Positions 20,842 through 35,700 are shown, counted from the first letter of the stretch. The stretch is 64,000 nt of DNA from Sipunculus nudus (GCA_026874595.1 CM049317.1:75298891-75362890); one strand, 5' to 3'. Notes: generated by a model not told the origin, from the letters alone. A program made the numbers and translations.

Positions 20842-23649
20842 ATGGCGCATTATAATTTTAAGAAGATAACGGTGGTACCACCTGCAAAGGTAAGTTACAC
20901 ATCAACCATGAGTGATCAAATCAGCTCCGCGATAAGGGCTGAACTCACCGTGACGGTGACAGAATCCGGTCTTCAATTCCAAACTGATTCTAAACTGGCT
21001 GGACCGTCTCATATTTGTAGTAATCAACATAACCCGTGGCATGCCTGATGATATGACATCGACATGCTTCTCACTTCTCCATTACATGAATCCTAAACAT
21101 CATTACGTCCGTCCGTATACACCCATAACCTCGTCCATGAAGACCGGATTCTATACTCGCTCCCAACAGCCTGCATGCAGTCCCAAATTAGGCGTCTTAC
21201 TACAGTCCTTCTGAACCTATGGATAATCAGCAGGTCACCAATCAGAGAATATGTGCTGATGTAGTATTGTTCGGACGGTAGACTCTTACCCCGCTCTATT
21301 AGGGCCCCACTGTTCGGAGCGACCATTGAATCCGTCCTACCGGTTTAGGGACAAAAAGTCGGTACGGACTAAAACCCAGGGAGCCACTATAGAACGCGGG
21401 CTTCGCTTCTTTTGAGGAACATATAAATAAAATGGTCTCCTGTCATTCCCTATTTTAACTCCTACTTTTCCCTATAGATGTCCCTACACTTAACCCTTCT
21501 AACATAAACAACTACTAAGCATCAGAAGTCGCCTGAATCGGGAATCGAACCTACGATCTCTAGACTAGGAGCCCTACATGCTAAGTACTAAGTGAGCCGT
21601 GAAGACGAGATACCAGCAGGAGCAAACTTTGTTCATTTATATCTGCGATTGAAGAGGCATCTATCGCGAAAATGGGAAACCATTTACTATTTTAACAGGA
21701 AAATTAAGCTCCGCCCCCACACCCCCGTTCAGACGGGGAACCCAGGTTCCCCGGACCCCTCCTCCTCTAATATAATAAACTCCAGCTATGAGCAAAATTA
21801 AATACGGGAATTCTGAGGAAAATGATATGTATCGGCCTTTTCCAGGAAACAATTTATTATGCGACACCCGTTTTACCGGCGGCAGGCTGAAGCCCGGTTT
21901 CTATAGTTCTGCCAAACCCGGATGCCACATGTCACATGCCAAAGTTCGTGGACTAAAACCCGGATGCCACATGTCACATGCCAAAATGCGTGGACAGTCA
22001 CATCTGTCTCAGACAGAAGGTTGTTGACATCTTCTGCAAGGCGGTTACAACGCTCTATATGGTGCCAAGGGTCGCTGTTGGGAAAGCGGCTGATGCAACG
22101 TGGTAGTATCTCACAGACCAGTACTGTAATCCTGTCAAACAAAAGGAATCATACTGTCACAAATTGGCACCTGTGTTTAAGGTCAATTTTCAGATAACAA
22201 AAGACATATTATATTGTATATTGTACATAACTGTAACATTGACCTGTATCTCATTGAATGAAAGTCGATTCCATGTCCTTAACTATATCTGTGTAGCTGT
22301 TACTGGTAACAAATGTACCATATGACAAATTTATTAACACTACCACTGACCTGGGACAAGTCTGTTTGATGTCTGAGACAAGGTTTTGCAGATCCTCTAG
22401 GACCTTCCTGGCTGGGCTCCATGGTAAATCATTTGTGCCGATCACAAGCACCACAACCTGTATATACATAAATAATAAATATACCAATAGAGACAGATCA
22501 CAAAGTTATTTAATAAAAATGGTTTTGAGAATGTCAGGAATTATACAATGGTGTCAATGTACTAGATAGATTTATTATTTTGGAAAATGTCTGTCTGACA
22601 CTTACAGCAGAGCATATGCAAGAGTGAAAGTATGAAATAATGTGTTAAACATTCAATGTGAGTCCTCCCTTGTTTTACTAAATAATTTACCACTTTTCTC
22701 TGGAAAACAAAGACAATTATTTTGCACCAGACATATATTTGGCAAATTGTAAATTTGTTATTGAAGTCAACTTACATTAAAGAAGGGCAAAACTTCCTTT
22801 ATGTTAGGGAAGAGCTGCCTCGTCTTCGCCCCGGGGAAAGGTAGGCAGGAAACTCTTTGACCACAGCCATTGTCTAACAGTCGATCAAACCTCTCCTGTA
22901 GGTATTTCACCTGTGGTGAAAGTAATATCAATCAATGACAGATTTGCTTTAGGTGCACAAACTACCACAAAAATTAACAAAACATGACAATAATTGCTAC
23001 AGATGACATATGGAGTCTATCTACAAATTTACCTTTTATTGAATGGCCAGATAACAGAAAAAGGAACTCAACTACAGCTCAGATGACTTATAGTCAGCTG
23101 AGATAAAAAGCAAACATCTGCAGGAATAAATTCTACAGTTTTTTATCACAGTTAAATTTAAGGCCAGGAGAGCTTAGACTTAGATGTCATGTTGGTTTGC
23201 TTAATATTCCAGTGTGTACCAGTGTTATTCATAGCAATGTCTAACCAACATTTATGAATGGAATACTACAAAGTATTTACATCTGATTCAATATCAAAAC
23301 ATGACAGTGAGCACTAATATTATAACCTTATATTTAATCCCATTTTAAAGAACAATATCTATTAAAAATAAGGACCCTTTATTATAGCTCAGGTGACTTT
23401 TAGTCACCTTGGCTAAAAAAAATCCATTTTTTTTTAAATAATATACCAAAGTCTTTTCATTCAAAAACTAGCTGTATGGAAGACACCAGGTTGCAGACTT
23501 TATTTAATTAAAAAGATAATGGAAACCATAATAGCTCAGTTGACTTACAATAACCTCAGCTGAAATATATATTTTGCCGATTTTCTTACATTTTTATACC
23601 AAGGTGACACTTAGAAAGCAATTATTAATTAAATAAATATATATATTTG

Positions 23650-23708
<59 letters not shown>

Positions 23709-26700
23709 ATCTATCAATAGCAAGCACTTTCAGATGAATATATAATTTATCTCATAAAGATTGGCAAATTTAACCTGTAAACGTGATAACAATTTAGCAA
23801 GTTCTAAATGTCCTATCTAATAGTTGAAGCATTTTAATTGAAAAATCAGCTATACTAATTGGAATATAAATTTCAAACTAACCTGGGAATGGCCTGTTAC
23901 CAATACTGACATGTTCATTTGATATCCAACAAATACCAAGACTGGGATGAACTTCAAGTAAATCTGTACGTGATGAACTATAATATCTTTGTTGACAATA
24001 TATATCTGTAAAGACTGTATGAGGTTTGTAATAAAATTACCTTGGGTATATATACCTGAAGAACTGGGGGGGGGGGGGGGGTTTCAGCATCCATTGCCTT
24101 ATTTGTCAGCTGGAACTGTTATGATAGAAACCTGTACCCTGGTCTGGGGTCAGTAAACTCCTTCACTCACTTGGAAACCCGTCCCCAGGACTGGGGTCGG
24201 AAACCTTGTTACCTATTTCACTTGGGTGGGTTAACCTACAGGTACCGTGCCTGCTTACCTTACTGGCTTTCACACCAAGCGTTCAACAACCCTCCCTTCG
24301 GCCCTGACGGTTCCGTCGTAGGGTTTCTTTTGCAGCTCATTGCGCCCGTGATTAACTCCAAAATTAGTCAGTTACGGGTGACTTCCTATGATAACACGAG
24401 CCCGCACAGAACGACATACCGCAGCTTTCAGGTCTGGGCAGCAACGAAATAGGTAAAATCTAGAAATATAAGGTAAGTTTAATATTAAACTTAACACAAG
24501 TTGCACCTTAAACTACCAAAAAAAATCGATATCACGTCTCGGATGGCATCCAGGTTTGGCTTCCAACTTCCCGAGGGGCATCCGACGCGGCATACGATTT
24601 GGCATGTGGCATGTGACATGTGGCATCCGGGTTTTAGTCCGTACCCAAAAAGTCCCTTTCACCTTTCCTCCTACCATTTCCCCTCTCAAGCATTTCTCAG
24701 ACTCATTTTCAATTTTTCTGCCTGCCTATAAGTCTTATTTTCATTGGTAACACATGATACAACTATAAACTGATCTGGCACTACCTAGGTTTGAACCTGC
24801 AATCTCTTGATTTCTGACACTGCACTCTAACTATCTGAGCTAACTTGCTGACATATCAAACAGGGGTTTCCTGATCATTGTAACTCTGTTTTACAGTAGC
24901 GCCACCTGATGGTCAATTGTGAAATTAATGTTTTGGTCAATAAATATTTTTTTTTAAATTGGGGGCCGCGCCTCCAAACCCCCGCTTTGGTTAGTAACCC
25001 AGGTTTAATTAATCAACATATATATTTATTTTAAATTGGGGGCCACGCCCCTAAACCCCCGCTTAGCCTTAAAAGCAAGGATGACATTTAGGGAGAGGGA
25101 GAAAAAATCTTAAAAACAATATTTTATGCAACACCTCAAAAATGGAGGACATGCTGTAAAAAGTGTTAGAATGAGACAGTGTTAATGAAGGAAATATTGA
25201 TACACCAGGAAAAAAAACAAGTTCTATGGAGATAGGAATCATACAAGCATATCTTATAGGAGTGGTACATGCAGGTTTTGTCACAACTGAGGTGCCCTGA
25301 GAATCATAGTTGGACAGGCACGGTAGGACGGATTCTATAGTTTGGCCCACTGTTCTAAGCCAATTATAGAGAAGGTATTTGGGGATATCACCGGCATTAT
25401 TTAAGGGACCAAATCATCTATAAAGCAAGTTGAATTAACATGAAAATAGATTTTTCCTTTAAAATAAATCTGTACCTGCCAAAATATTTTCCTGAAACCG
25501 TTTGTTTACTCCTGTAAACGAGTTAAAAACAGTGGAATGGGCACGATCAAAGGTGTCAACATAAACACAGGGCCTGCATTGCCTGGCCACAACATGTCAA
25601 TAATGAGATTTGTGATTGACTGAATCCAAAAAAATTAATACATGTTTCCGCTGGCTGAAACACCGCTTGTTAAGGCTCACAATCGGACCTCTGGTCACAC
25701 AGCCTTGTTAGACCTTGTTATGGTAAACTGACACACGTGGACTGTGTTTACCAACATGCAGGCCCATAACAAGGTGATAAACAGCTGTATATGAAGTACT
25801 TAGATTGTGTGTTAGGCTGGTTTTGCTGGGAAATTTTTGGCTAAAGCAAAACTGAACTGATAGTGTGAAGAATAGGCATAACATTGCTCCTGATCATGTC
25901 CCTAAAATAATAATATCAGCCGCTGGCCAAAAACCCAACAATGTCAGCCTCCAGCACTAAGCAGGAGGCAATTTGGCCGCAAGCTGCAGTGGGCCAGAGA
26001 CTCACATTTACTCTGTCTAGTCAACCATATCATTTAAGGCAGGATTTAGGAATACAATTTTTAGCTCAGCTGACTTTCAGTCATGCTGGGCTATTACGAT
26101 GGGTCTTTGTCCGGAGTCCTTCCGTCTGTCTGGCCGGCCGGCTGGCCGTCCGTCCGTTAGCAGGGCACAAATCGTAACCATAGGGGCTAGGGCCATGAAC
26201 CCTATGCAGTCTTAGAGGTTCTAAAAATATCTCCTTGCAAACCTGAAATTAGGTCACTGCGACCTATATGCTCGAAGTTATGGGGTGTGTTTGCACCCCC
26301 CAGAAATAATTCTTTTAGCCAAAATTTTCATCCCAAACCTTCCATCTTTCACATACACCTACCAACAGGGGAAGAACCATAATTATTTTGAGGTCACAAG
26401 GTCAAAGGTCAAGGTCACAGAACCAACTTCTTTGAAAAGCCTCAGGATGCATTTTAAGCCAAACCTTTCATCCCAATTCTTTGATCTTTCACATATAGCT
26501 CACCTACTAAGTGGGAGAAGAATCCTATAGATGTTGAGGTCACAAGGTCAAAGGTCAGGCTCACAGGATTCACTTCTTTGTAAAGGTTGTGGACACATTT
26601 CAAGCTAGACCTTTCATTCCAAACCTTTCAGCACTGATATCGCTTCTCTGCCAACAGGGGAAAAGACCTGTTGATTTTGAGGTCAAAGGTCAAGTTCACA

Positions 26701-29700
26701 GCACCCTCTTCTTGCGTGGAGTCATTTTCAGCAAACTTTTCAATCTATACTTTCCATCTGTCATATATGGCTTACCTACCAATAGGAGAAGAAACCTATT
26801 GATGTTGAGTTCAAAAGGTCAAAGGTCAAGGTCACAATATTGTTCTAAATGCTTGTGAACATATTTCAAGTGAAACTGTTCAACCCAAACCTTCAGTCTT
26901 TCACATATGCCACATCTATGCATCACTGAATTTGATTCAAACTTCATATTTATGGGTCTTTTTGCATGAAGAAATAACTAATTGTATCCGCCAAAACAGA
27001 GTTTTGCGGATACTATGTTTTCAGCTGCATGCCAACGCCGCGGCCGCGTAGGTGTCCGGAGAACTCCTCCATAACCGCTGGGCGGAATTTCACGAAACCC
27101 GGGATTATGTTCGGGTCACATGTGAACTGCTGCGGCACGATTTTGTTTTGACCTCTGACCTTTCCTCTGCGCTCTGCGTCCTTTTGTGCGTCTGTTTCCA
27201 CACATAAACCCACATATCTCGGGAACCATTTGACCGATCAGGAAAATTTTTTTGCACAAATGTAGCCCTTGGAGAGCTTTATAACATACACATAAAATGG
27301 TGGCGCCACCTGCAACCATGTTTGCACAGTGTCCATCTGTTTGTCTGCCTTGGGTTAAAATCACTCATATCTCTGCAGTGACTACACTAATTCACCTGAA
27401 ATTCGGCATGCGTACACATCCTGGATAGCTTTTCTGATTTTATGACAGGTGGCGCCACCTACATTCACTTTACGCTGCTGACATCCAAGCTCATATCTAG
27501 GTAACCGTTTGACCGATCAGGAAAATTTTTTTGCACAAATGTAGCATTTGGAGAGCTTTATAACATACACAAAAAAATGGTGGCGCCACCTGCAACCATG
27601 TTTGCACAGTGTCCATCTGTTCGTCTGCCTTGGGTTAAAATCACTCATATCTCTGCAGTGACTTGACTAATTCACCTGAAATTTGGCATGCGTATACATC
27701 CTGGATAGCTTTTCTGATTTTATGACAGGGCGCGACCTACATTCACGTTTACGCTGCAGACATCCAAGCTCCTATCTCGGGAACCGTTTGACCGATTGGG
27801 CCAAAATTTTGCATGTGTATAGATCTCGCATAGCTCTTCATCATACGCAAAACTGGTGGCGCCACCTGCAGCCATTTTTGCACAGCTCCTGTCTGTTTGT
27901 CTGCCATGGGATAAAATCACTCATATCTCGGCAGTGGTTTGACATATCTGCCTAAAATTTTGCAGGTTTATACATCCCTGACATCTCTTTTGATTTTACG
28001 ACAGGTGGCACCACCTGCATTCTAGTTTATGCAGCAGACATCCAAGCTCATATCTTGGGAACCGTTTGACCGATTGGGCCAAAGTTTTGCATGTGTATAG
28101 TTCTCACACAGCTCTTTATCATATGCAAAACTGGTGGCGTCACCTGCAACCACTTTTGCTCAGCTTCCATCTGTTTGATGGGCTAAAATCACTCATATAC
28201 ATGTAGTGGTTTGACTTATCTGCCTTAAATTTTGCATATGTATGCAACTTGGACGGCTTCCTGGATTTTGTGGTAGGGGGGGCAACCTACATACACAATT
28301 TGGCTGCAGACATCCATGCTAATATGCAACACTCTTGCCACTCAATCCATGCCTCACTTCACCCGTTCCACTTTGATTTAGGCGGATACACTTAGTCGCT
28401 TGTCGACTACCCGTATTCTAGTTGATTTTGAGGTCAGCTGGTCAGGAGGTTAAAGGTTGCAGGTCTAAGTTATTCACTCATTGGTTGCCAAGTAATTACA
28501 ACCGGCCAGATGTAAGTGGTTAGTAGTTACCCATCATTTAGAAAGAATCCAGTTGATATGTGGGCAAAAGGCCAAGGTCATAGGTCAGGGATGTTCACAA
28601 TAACTTATTTTGTAGACCATTTCTATTTTTCTTGTTTTCTTGTATATATAACCATATGGCACTCACAACTGGTACATCTCACTATGTGCCCATAATTGTC
28701 AGTGACACTTGTGATATATGACTCCCTTTTGTATCAGCTCATGGAGTGATAAGGATATATCATTAGTGCATAACAAAAACACTGTTGCCGGAATGCTTTG
28801 GCCAGGCATTAAGACTATGAGAGTTAAGTGTTAAGTTTAGCTACTGATTTATAAAATGATGGGAACATTTTGCAGTTTATATCATCATTATCATGGAATC
28901 ATAGCAATAAACTTAGTTTTCTAGATATCTGAATATTATTATACAAATCATCAGATATACCAGCAAGTGTTAGTTCTGATAATATGTGGGTCTGTACCTG
29001 GATTTAGGATGGCTTTATTTGGTTACAAGACTCTTAGTGATGCTTTCTGCATTTCTTTTCTTTTAGGTTTTGCAGTTTACCTACCCTGCTGACCCCATTG
29101 AATAGCAAGCTGATAATTAAAACAAATTGGACTTGCACTTTTTACATTTGCATGTTCATAAATCTGATATGAGAGCTCTGCAACCTGATCATGCCTTTTG
29201 AATTGTTTTGGACATTCATAACTGTTACATTCTTTGAAGCAATTGCTACAAGTTTAATGTCTTATTGGAGGATGTGTGACTTGTCAGAAAATCATTATGT
29301 CTGCCAGGTAGCCATTTTAGATTTCCTTTTGCCAGGACAGTTTCTGTGTTTTTAGCTCAGCTGACTATAAGTCATCTGAGCTATAGTCGTGGTCCATTGT
29401 CCGTCGTCCGTCCGTCTGTCCGTCTGTCCGTCCGTCCGTCCGTCCGTAGATGTGGCACGTTTTGAAACCGTAAGACCTAGGAATCCAAAATTTGGCATAA
29501 TGTTAGATGTCCCCAAGATCTCTTACCAAGCTGAAAACTGGGTCTTTGCAACTTCGTTCCTTTGAGAAATTAAGGAAAAACCTCAATTTTTTATTAAAAA
29601 CCTATTTTCACACTTCAGGACTGCCTAATATCAAAACCACTCATCTGTTTTTCCTCATATTTACCATAAATATTCCTCTATATAGTTCCTATGTACATGC

Positions 29701-32700
29701 CAGAAATTAGGTCTGTATTATTTAATTGAAAAAAGTTATGGGCCCAAACATAATGCATTTTGTAAAAAATCAGGAAAGATATTTGATCACTTAACACAAA
29801 AAATGTTAAAGCTATCGACCTTTTTTCCAGTAATATAACTTTAATTAATCAAAATTAAATTGTATACCCAAAATTAGATGAAAATCTTTTAAATTTTCTA
29901 AAATATTAATAAAAATAAAAAATTGGTACCTTAAATTTTGCCCAACTTTGACCATGGCACGTTTTTTTCCTGTAAGTACTGTGGATTTAATTTTCACAGC
30001 ATGTTTTTGTTAGCATTTCAACTGTTAACACCAAAAATTTGAAACCAGTTGATCAAAAACTGTAGATTTTAATAAGTTTTCAAGCACCATGTAACATATT
30101 GTTTACATCAAGCTTGTGTTATGCAGTTTGCAAGAGCTCAGCTCCCCAGCTTCAGCTCTTAGTTCCTTAAATTCGGCATACAGTTAGATGTCTCCAAAAT
30201 CCCCTACCATGCCAAGAATTTGGTCACTAGGACTTAATACCTTCGAGATATTAATGAAAAACTTCATTTTTCCATTAAAAACCCATTGTTACACTTCTAG
30301 ACTGCCTAATATCAAAACCACTGATCTGACTTTAATCATAAATAATATACATATTTTTCATTCTCTATGAACATGCCAGAATGATGTCAGTATTGCGTAA
30401 TTGTTTTAAGTTATGGGCCCAAACATAATGCACTTTGTAAAAAATCAAGAAATATATTTACTCCCTTAACAAGAGCATTGCTGAAGCTAGAGATTTTTTT
30501 GTCAGGGATGCAACATTATATAATCAAGATTCAATTAAATACCCAAAATTAGTTCTGAATTTTTCAAATTTTATAAGTTATAAGTATAAATATAAAATTA
30601 GTACCTTAAATTTTGCCCAACTGTGACCATGGCACGTTTGTGTCCTGTGAGCACTGTTGATATAATTTTCATATCATGCACACATTAGGATTTCAGCTTT
30701 TTAGTTTAGAAAGCTGAAAGAAATTGCCCAAAAATTGTAGCTTTTATTAATGTTTTTATGAGACCCTGTCAGACTTTGGCTGTGCAAAAATGGCTGCAGG
30801 TGGCGCCACCAGTTTTGCGTATGATGAAGAGCTATGCGAGATCTATACACATGCAAAATTTTGGCCCAATCGGTCAAACGGTTCCCGAAATACGAGCTTG
30901 GATGTCTGCAGCCTGAACGTGAATGTAGGTGGCGCCATCTGTCATAAAATCAAGAAAGCTATCCAGGATGCATACGCATGCCCAATTTCAGGTTATTTGT
31001 CAATTCACTGCAGAGATATGAGTGATTTTAACCTAAGGCAGATGAACAGATTGACACTGTGCAAACATGGTTGCAGGTGGCGCCACCATTTTATGTGTAT
31101 GTTATAAAGCTATCCAAGGGCTACATTTGTACATTTTTTTTTTCCTGATCTGTCAAACGGTTCCCGAGATATGTGGGTTTATGTGTGGAAACAGACGCAC
31201 AAATTGACGCTGGGCAGAGAGGTCAGAGGTCAAAACAAAATCGGGGCGCAGCAGTTCACATGTGACCAAAACATAATCCCGGGTTTCGTAAAATTTCGAC
31301 CAGCAGTTATGGAGGAGTTCTCCGGGCACCTACGCAGCGGGGGGCTGAAAACATAGTATCAGCAAAACTCTGTTTTGGCGGATACAATTATTTGTACATA
31401 TCGTATCCCACTAAAAATCTATATTTTCTTTTAACTTTTATAATAAAAAATGAGCCAACATTCAATATATAAATAAATATATCTCCCAAACGGCGGTAAA
31501 AAGCCCGGTTTACCGGGTTTATCAGCTAGTGATTAATAAAAAAGATCAGTGTCTATTGTTGTTAATTCAATAAAAAAATGACATTAATCCAACAAACAAA
31601 TTGACGAGCAGTGCAAAATGTTCGTTTACTTGCGTGACCTTAAACTAACTGACATTTAGCAAGATAATTTGAGAGAGAGAGAGAGCAAGTCCATACCCAC
31701 CAGTGTAAGGTAGTGCAGACACACTTTCAAACTGTCACTGGTACAAGTTGTATGTCCGACACTGCTGAAATCTTGATTTTTTTACTCACCCCAAGGAAGT
31801 TCTATATCTTTTCTAACAAATAAAATTGAAGTATTTTTTTTTTTTAATTTATAAGCTACATATCGCTTTCTTTGCATTTTATTGACCAATACCACTGAAA
31901 GCATGGATGGTGACAATGGTCAATGACAAAGTCATATAACTCAATGTGCACACAGGGATGACAGACTTTCAATGATTTGACTTTCAAACTTATGATCGTT
32001 GGGTTTTTAGCAGACATGGGGTCTATTACAGTTGTTCTGTTACTATTACTATTACTATAACCATTACTTTCAATTTCTGATATTACTATTACTATTACTA
32101 TTACCATATTTTCCCATCTATTACTATTACTATTACTATTACTATTACTATTACTTATGCTGATTGGAGGATTCCAGACCTTGCCCAGGCAACAATGCCA
32201 TAATCTGGTACTACAATCCCATGTGTAACTAATATTACAAGCACCAATATCACTGAGCTATATATACAATTTTCTTATATTCTTAAAGTTTAAAACTGTC
32301 TTTAACAGAAGGCCTTATGATACTGGGGATCATAATTATTTCAGCATCTTTAATTCTGTTAATTTAAATTTTGAAACCTAAATGATCAATGTTTTTATTA
32401 CATTGGTTTATTTGATATATTAATGTACACTATTTATATAAATTACAAGACAATGCAATTTCCTTGCAAAGAGCCTAATAAAGTACTATATCTTATCTAA
32501 TCATTTAGGGTTAGCAAGCCTTATATCAATATTATACCATATCAGTATTGCATAAAATATAGCACTTAAAGGTCATTCCTTGCATATTCATAAGTGTAAC
32601 ATGTTTTATAAAGAAGTTAATCACTCTTTGTCCGTCGTCCGTCTGTCCGTCTGTCCGTCCGTTAACCAGGCACAAATGGTAACCGCTGGACCTAGAACCT

Positions 32701-35700
32701 TGTAACTTGGGATTCTGAGAGGTCCATAAAAAATCTCCTTGGAAACCAGAAATTAGGTCTCTGTTACCCACATCCTTCGAGCTATGGGGCCCCAAAGTAC
32801 CCCCCAGAATAGTAAAAAATTTCATACAAAAACTTCAATATTTCAATAACTACAACACTGATGGTCATGATTTTCGGCATACATATTGATCATGAGCTGT
32901 TCCATCAGTTTCTGCAGACTGGGTGTGCCACCTCTATTTTTTTTCAAATTTTTACGAATTTTTTTCTTTTTTTTGAGACCTTTAAAGATGTGGCTATCTG
33001 TCAACAGGGTACAAATCGCAACAACTGGACTTAGAATCTTCATTCTTGTCATGCAAGGAGGCCCATGAAAGGTGCCTGTGGAAACTTGAAATTAGGTCTC
33101 TGTTACCCATATCCTTCAAGCTATAGGACTCCGAAGTATCCCTCAGAATAATGGACAATTTGATACAAAAACTGAAGTATCTGAACAACTAATGCAGAGA
33201 TCACCATGATTTTTTGCATGGATATTGACCATTAAGTGTTTTTATTAGTTTCTGCAGACTGGTGGAGCCACCTGTATTTTTGTATCCGCCAAAACGAAGT
33301 TTTGCGGATACTATGTTTTTGACCGAGTTCCTCCACCGCGGCAGCGTTCGTTTCCAGAGAGCTCCTCGGAGACTAATGGACCGATTTTTCCCAAACTTAC
33401 ACCTATTATCGGGTCACATGTGAACTGGTGCCTAACCAATATGCGTTGACCTCTGACCTTTCCTCTCTATCCAGTGTCCATTTGTGGGTCTGTTTCCACT
33501 CATAAACCCTCATATCTCGGGAACCGTTTGACTGATCAGGAAATAAAATTGATACAAATGTAGCCCTTGGATTGCTTTATAACATACACAAAAAATGGTG
33601 GCGCCACCTGTAACCATGTTTGCACAGTGTCCATCTGTTCATCTGCCTTGGGTTAAAATCACTCATATCTCTGCAGTGAATTGACTAATTCACCTGAAAT
33701 TCGTCATGCGTATACATCCAGGATAGCTTTCTTGATTTTATGACAGGTGCGACACCTACGTTCACGTTCAGGCTGATGACATCCAAGCTTATATCTTGGG
33801 AACTGTTTGACCGATCAGGAAATAAAATTTATACAAATGTAGCCCTTTGATAGCTCTGTAACATACACAAAAAATGGTGGCGCCACCTGTAACAATGTTT
33901 GCACAGCTTCTGTCTGTTAGTCTGCCGTGGCCTAAAATCACTCATTTCTCAGTAGTGGTTCGACATAACTGCCTAAAATTTTGCAGGTTTATACATCGTG
34001 GACAGCTTTCTTGATTTTATGACAGGTGGCGCCACCTACATTCTAGTTAACGCTGCACACATCCAAGCTCATCTCTCAGGAACCATTTGACCGATTGGGC
34101 CAAAATTGTGCATGTGTTTAGATCTCACATAGGTCTTTATCATACACAAAACTGGAGGGGCCACCTGCAACCATTTTTGCACAGTGTTTGTCTGTTTGTC
34201 TGCCATGGGCAAAAATCGCTCATATACATGTAGTGGTTTGACTTTTCTGCCTAAAATTTTGCAGGTGTATACAACTTGGACAGCTTTCTGGATTTGTGGT
34301 AGGTGGCACAACCTACATACACATTTAGGCTCGGACATCCATGCTTATATGCAACATACCTCACTCTATTTCCCCTTGCCACTCAATCCATGCCTCACTA
34401 TCCGATTTTGGCAGATACATGTAGTCACTTGTCGGTTACCCGTATTCTAGTTTTAAAAGTTTACACATTTTTCTCTATTTTTGAGATATATAAATACAGA
34501 CTAAATCTTGGCCTGTTGGTTAATCTGTTTGATGCTTCAGTTGAATGGGTATATACTACCATTCTGATGATAAAATTTCCTTTTGCGAATCTCTTCCCAG
34601 TCAGCTGAGCGTCATGACCCATGGGTCACTTGTATTCCATTTGCAATGGACTTTGTGCGTGTTGACAAAGAGGTGATAAACTTTACAATATTGGTAGTAT
34701 GCATGGTCTTTTTTCCTCAGGGATGTCCTTTTTCACTGCAGTAATCTCTTTTATCATTTCCCATTCTTCAGTTGTGAGAAATGTTCTTAGTATGTCAATA
34801 TCCAAATTTTCTGTGTCAAAACTAGCATAATAATATTGTGAAAAAAAAATTCACGTAACGAAAGATGCTGAGAGGTCTGCAAAATGAGTACTGTAAAATA
34901 ACAGACAAGTAATCAGAATAAAATAATAATTGTAAAAGAATATGTATACACATTAACTAGATAATACACATGATAGTAATATAAGTTTATTCAAGTGATT
35001 TTAGTATGTTTATGAGTTTATAGCATTGTAGGCTGCACAAGTTTTAGAATGTCAGGTCTGGGCAGCTGACAATGTCGGATTCAGATTATCTGAGTCTACC
35101 CACCCAGCTGCCCAGACACTTCCTTTATAAAACGGAAAGGTTGAAATTTTTAATTTGTTTATTTAATAAAAATTGTATAACTTTTTATAAACCTACCTTT
35201 TCAGGTAGTGAAAACACCATTAGTGTGTGTGTGTGTGTGTCAATGCCATCTGCATAATCAAATGCTAACTTGCTGGTGAAAACAAGCCCAGGTGCATTCC
35301 AGAATATGCATATGGATTCATTGTGAGATAAGATGTATATGTCACAATAATAATCAACAATTTATCTGTCTCTTAATAGCAAACATGCCTGTTTATCCAT
35401 GTTTAAGTAATCACAAGTGAGATGGTGCTTGGGAGCTTATTTGGCTGAGACCTGCTCTGTCCAATACACTTATGTAATTAGCACCAGTGGTCACCATGCA
35501 CCTGTATAACAGCTGGCCCCTGCTTGTCTTAACTGAGTCTGTTCAGTATTAATTGCTGATATGTTTCATGACCAAGTAAGTCAGAGGAAGTAATAGAAAG
35601 TAATATGTATTACTCTATTAGTAGGTACCCCAATTACTTTGCCTTCTGTTTCTATTACAATTACTATTACAGCTCAAATTTTTGAGTCTATTACTATTAC

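Noticed and set aside
24776-24853. A functional tRNA gene
   Set aside because: A and B boxes are good but the stems do not pair into a cloverleaf; SINE is the better call.
26330-26940. A CRISPR-like array
   Set aside because: The repeats are long, diverged and contiguous, without unique spacers, in a clearly eukaryotic context.
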